Below are positions 60,929-64,000 of a DNA stretch of 64,000 nucleotides, in pieces (within the stretch, counting starts at the first letter, position 1; each line of letters starts with the position of its first letter). Source of the stretch: an uncultured Eubacterium sp. (lineage in GTDB: Bacteria > Bacillota > Clostridia > Lachnospirales > Lachnospiraceae); the NCBI GenBank assembly GCA_934316845.1, contig CAKRDZ010000013.1, positions 11,874 through 75,873 on the forward strand. Direction: 5' to 3'. The notes beneath the pieces are model-generated. The model saw only the letters and a program-made list of their open reading frames with translations, did not search any database and was not told where the DNA came from. The translations under genes were made by a program, and so were the position numbers.

Positions 60929-63298
60929 TTATTTGAACTCTGCCACGGTCACGCCGTAGCCGCCCTCGCCGTATTCTCCCATACGGTAGGTTTTGATGTA
61001 TTTACTCTTTTTCAAATGCGCCTGCACGGCATTTCGCAGAGCACCGGTTCCCACTCCGTGGATAATCGTGATCTGGTGCAGTTTGGCGAGATACGCATCG
61101 TCAAGGTATTTATCTAAAAGCGCAATTGCTTCATCAACGGTTTTTCCGATGAGATTAATGCTTGAGGAAACCTGCAGCGATTTCATCATTTTGATCTTTC
61201 CGGCACCGGAACGCTCGCGGAGCTGTTCTTTCCGGTTCTGCAACGTCTCTTCTTCGAGAAGTTCCAGATCATCCGCATTGACTTCGGATCGCATGATGCC
61301 CATCTGTACGAAACATTTTCCTTTGGCATTTGGCAGCGACATCACAGTTCCTTTCACGCCCATGGAATGCACCATGACAAGGTCGCCGATGGAAAGTTTT
61401 CCCGGCGCTGTCTTTGGACGATTCCCTTTCTGCTTTGTCGCCAGTTTTTCCCCGGTTTTTTTCAGTTGTTCGCGGATCGCAGAACGTTGGCGCTCCATAT
61501 CGCTGACATTTCCTTTGCCGCCGTCCATCCATTTATTGTATTTGCGGATGGAATCATCCGCCATATCTTTTGCCTTCTGTAATATCTCATTGGCTTCTTC
61601 GTTTGCGCGGCGCAGAATCTTTTCTTTTGCTTTATCAATTCGTTCGTTTTTCTCTGCCAGTTTCTTTTTCTGACGTTCGATCTCTTCGCGGTAGGCAATT
61701 GCTTTGGCACGCTCTTCTTCCAATTCTTTCCGGGTACTTTCAAGCCCTGTCACAACATCTTCAAATGATTTCGCATCTTCATCGACAAGAGATTTTGCTT
61801 TCTCAATGATATTGTCAGAGATTCCCAGTTTGCTGGAGATCGCAAAAGCGTTACTTTTTCCCGGAACGCCGATGAGCAGACGGTAGGTTGGCTGCAGCGA
61901 CTCCACGTCAAATTCGCAGGAAGCATTTTCTACCTGATCTGTCGAAAGGGCATAAATCTTCAGCTCGCTGTAATGTGTCGTCGCCATCGCGGTCACATTT
62001 CGCTGTAAAAGATTGTCAAGAATGCTGATGGCAAGTGCCGCGCCCTCGACCGGATCGGTTCCGGCACCAAGCTCATCGAAAAGGGCAAGTGTATTCTTAT
62101 CGGCGCGTTTCAGGATAGAAACGGTATTTGTCATGTGCGAGGAAAACGTACTCAGGCTCTGTTCGATGCTTTGCTCGTCCCCGATGTCCGCATACACTTC
62201 ATGAAATACACGCAGATGCGAGCCGTCAAAGGCCGGGATGTGAAGCCCCGCCTGTCCCATCAAAGTAAATAAGCCGACGGTTTTCAGCGACACGGTCTTG
62301 CCGCCCGTGTTTGGTCCGGTGATGATGAGAAGCCGGTAGTCCTTTCCCAGAGTGACATCGATCGGCACAACGCGGTCGCGCGGAATTAAAGGATGCCGTC
62401 CTTTTTTTATCTCAATACAATTATTGTCAAAAATTGGTTCGCTTCCCTGCATTTTTTTGGATAATTTTGCCTTTGCAAAGATGAAGTCAAGTTCTGCAAG
62501 CAAAATGACATTGCGCTCCAGTCCCTCGGTTTCCGGCGCGCAGATGCTGCTGATGGAAGCCAGGATACGCTCAATCTCATCCTGCTCTTTCATCGCAAGT
62601 TCCGCCAGATCGTTATTTAATTTGACAATCGCCATCGGCTCAATGAAAAAGGTGGAGCCGGTAGAACTCTGATCGTGGATCATTCCCTGAAAGGCAGATT
62701 TGTATTCCTGCTTTACCGGAAGACAATATCTTCCATTTCGCATCGTAACAATGTTATCACGCAGCATATCTCCCGACGAATTGACGGTTATAGACAGCTG
62801 CTCGCGAATTTTGTCATTTGTCGTTTTCATCGCCCGCCGGATACGTTTCAGTTCGCTGCTTGCATCGTCGCTGATCTCATCTTCGGACAGGATACAGCGG
62901 CTGATCTCACGGCGGATCTCCGGAAATGTCTGAAGCCCATCGAAACGCCCGGACAAAAAGTCGGTTTCCTCGTCCTTCTTATCAAATTCAACCGCCCGCT
63001 TGGCAGCCTCCAAAAGGGCACCGATCCGCAGAAGTTCGCCTGCGCCCAGCGTCCCTCCTTTGGCAAGCGGCACAAGGCTTGGGCGGATGTCCGTCAACCC
63101 ATGAAAAGACAGCGCCCCATGATGAAAGAGTCTTGTCAGCGCATGGCTTGTCTCCGCCTGCATCGCCACAATCTCTCCACGGTCGGATGACGGCCGCAGC
63201 CGCCTCGCGCTGTCCTTTCCGAGCGCAGAATCGGCCTCTTCCACGAGCATATCTATGATTTTATCGTATTCTAATGTCTTTAAAACTTTTTTATTCAC
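60929..63298 (-). CDS. mutS2: MutS2 endonuclease/ribosome-rescue factor
   Basis: A 789-residue protein of normal family length, starting at GTG 63298 with GGAG 8 bases ahead. The clamp/core region lies in residues 1-310, Walker A GPNTGGKT at 328-335, Walker B LALFDELGAGTDP, and TTHYSELK after it. A coiled coil (about 500-620) is rich in Glu and Lys. The KOW-like and Smr domains end it; Smr has HGVGTGALRNAV. MutS2 suppresses recombination or splits collided ribosomes. Its upstream region is a 158-bp tandem repeat. Confidence 0.97.
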   Translation of the reverse strand: MNKKVLKTLEYDKIIDMLVEEADSALGKDSARRLRPSSDRGEIVAMQAETSHALTRLFHHGALSFHGLTDIRPSLVPLAKGGTLGAGELLRIGALLEAAKRAVEFDKKDEETDFLSGRFDGLQTFPEIRREISRCILSEDEISDDASSELKRIRRAMKTTNDKIREQLSITVNSSGDMLRDNIVTMRNGRYCLPVKQEYKSAFQGMIHDQSSTGSTFFIEPMAIVKLNNDLAELAMKEQDEIERILASISSICAPETEGLERNVILLAELDFIFAKAKLSKKMQGSEPIFDNNCIEIKKGRHPLIPRDRVVPIDVTLGKDYRLLIITGPNTGGKTVSLKTVGLFTLMGQAGLHIPAFDGSHLRVFHEVYADIGDEQSIEQSLSTFSSHMTNTVSILKRADKNTLALFDELGAGTDPVEGAALAISILDNLLQRNVTAMATTHYSELKIYALSTDQVENASCEFDVESLQPTYRLLIGVPGKSNAFAISSKLGISDNIIEKAKSLVDEDAKSFEDVVTGLESTRKELEEERAKAIAYREEIERQKKKLAEKNERIDKAKEKILRRANEEANEILQKAKDMADDSIRKYNKWMDGGKGNVSDMERQRSAIREQLKKTGEKLATKQKGNRPKTAPGKLSIGDLVMVHSMGVKGTVMSLPNAKGKCFVQMGIMRSEVNADDLELLEEETLQNRKEQLRERSGAGKIKMMKSLQVSSSINLIGKTVDEAIALLDKYLDDAYLAKLHQITIIHGVGTGALRNAVQAHLKKSKYIKTYRMGEYGEGGYGVTVAEFK

Positions 63299-63309
63299 AG
63301 TTTAGTCTC

Positions 63310-63708
63310 CATTCTAGTGCTTTGGGTGGGTCTCAAACGATGTTCCGCAGGCATGCTGGCATGCCTGGAAACATACGATGATCCCCTGTATTACAATACG
63401 ACGGATTGCTTCGCCGCGAAGCGCCTTTCGCAATCCTGCAAACATTCGAATTCCGCACCACAGTGCTTCATTCTCATGTTTGGGCGGGGCTCAAACGATG
63501 TTCCGCAGGCATGCTGGCATGCCTGGAAACATACGATGATCCCCTGTATTACAATACGACGGATTGCTTCGCCGCGAAGCGCCTTTCGCAATCCTGCAAA
63601 CATTCGAATTCCGCACCACAGTGCTTCATTCTCATGTTTGGGCGGGGCTCAAACGATGTTCCGCAGGCATGCTGGCATGCCTGGAAACATACGATGATCC
63701 CCTGTATT
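63310..63708. repeat. 158-bp tandem repeat, about 2.5 units
   Basis: TGTTCCGCAGGCATGCTGGC recurs at 63341, 63499 and 63657, an exact 158-bp period. Each unit holds a 9+9 bp palindrome, CAGGCATGC-TG-GCATGCCTG (63348-63367, 63506-63525, 63664-63683). The first two units also hold a GGATTGC/GCAATCC stem around CTTCGCCGCGAAG; the third ends before it. 158 is not a multiple of three, so open frames cycle through phases and are not credible genes. It lies immediately upstream of mutS2. Confidence 0.9.
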
Positions 63709-63787
63709 GTTTACATGATACCACACCGGGGGCGGGGTTACAATGGGTTTGGCGAAAAATTTCGTTTTTGGAGGCGTGGCGGAAAAA

Positions 63788-64000
63788 GGCAACGTAAAAA
63801 GGGAAACACAGTGAAATGCGTTGCTTTTAAAGCCGGCAAGAAGTAAGAAAGGCAACGAAAATGGGGAAAGCCACTGTAATCCGTTGCTTATTCGCCGCGG
63901 AGTAGAGGGAAAAGGCAACGTAAAAAGGGAAACACAGTGAAATGCGTTGCTTTTAAAGCCGGCAAGAAGTAAGAAAGGCAACGAAAATGGGGAAAGCCAC
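63788..64000. repeat. 63-bp repeat in alternating A/B order (126-bp higher-order unit)
   Basis: GGCAACG recurs at 63788, 63851, 63914 and 63977, exactly 63 bp apart. Units 1 and 3 are the same and units 2 and 4 are the same, while A and B differ. In each of the three complete units GGCAACG pairs with a downstream CGTTGC about 30 bases on. The array runs off the window. Between the two arrays (63709-63787) I see no feature. Confidence 0.88.

Noticed and set aside
63317..63846. Several open frames across the 158-bp repeats
   Set aside because: They cycle frames with the repeat, have no ribosome sites and no family resemblance.
63649..63981. Minus-strand frame across the 63-bp repeats
   Set aside because: 63 is a multiple of three, so the frame stays open by arithmetic; no start signal was seen.
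1..64000. tRNA, rRNA, prophage or intact insertion sequence
   Set aside because: No tRNA cloverleaf text, rRNA segment, transposase or phage structural gene was recognised.

Overview
The window reads as a chromosomal segment of a spore-forming, motile, anaerobic Firmicute, most likely a gut Lachnospiraceae (Clostridia). The evidence is a SPOCS/LysM spore-coat-type protein, veg, CheX and a chemoreceptor, a group B-like [FeFe] hydrogenase, AraC-controlled GH39 and GH127 glycosidases, a FeoB-associated Cys-rich small protein, and strong AGGAGG ribosome sites with TTGACA-N17-TATAAT promoters. I cannot name a species. No rRNA, tRNA, CRISPR array, phage or intact insertion sequence was seen.

Layout. 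1-3.6 kb: envelope O-acetylation locus (SGNH hydrolase, DUF4358, MBOAT, DHHW protein). 3.6-5 kb: an AAA/DUF4143 ATPase behind a 33-bp tandem repeat in which two of four units carry a full promoter. 5-13.4 kb: AraC regulator, nucleoside-hydrolase-like protein coupled to a GH39 enzyme, an asymmetric ABC exporter pair and a CmpB-type membrane protein. 13.4-15.7 kb: a radical SAM/UDG-linked DNA repair pair behind a LexA-like box. 15.6-20.4 kb: MATE pump, zinc-ribbon and Hpt proteins, then a Fur-like/DUF3793/flavodoxin operon. 20.4-25.6 kb: GH127 enzyme with a convergent AraC regulator, a LemA-like protein and a 7TM protein with a degenerate GGDEF-like tail. 25.9-30.2 kb: Lrp, panD, coaBC, veg, SPOCS-LysM. 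30.2-33.6 kb: DtxR-type regulator divergent from feoA-feoB and two small metal-linked proteins.

33.6-41.8 kb is the most accessory part: a possible structured RNA, an AAA_14 ATPase, a secreted protein with two CBM2-like modules, a broken rhuM, an SGNH protein, and an overlapping LRR/VWA/MoxR-ATPase operon. 41.8-51.8 kb: Ig-like secreted protein, two-component pair, hydrogenase, O-antigen-ligase-like protein, B12-type radical SAM protein, and a DnaA-like ATPase without a DNA-binding domain. 51.9-63.3 kb: VanW, AIR-synthase-like protein, Lrp plus aminotransferase, CheX, TrmL, chemoreceptor, a second two-component pair, MutS2. 63.3-64 kb holds two tandem repeat arrays.

Three signals cross these boundaries. 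A small inverted-repeat element (five copies, 52-193 bp; ends GTAACTATTCAGG/CCTGAATAGTTAC; target duplications of 7-8 bp at four of them) behaves like a MITE with strongly conserved hairpins. A palindrome GTTAGT-N4-ACTAAC lies on the promoters of both the Fur-like/DUF3793/flavodoxin operon and feoAB, next to the DtxR-type regulator gene, suggesting one metal regulon. A 12/14 match to the Gram-positive LexA box lies between the -35 and -10 of the radical SAM repair pair.
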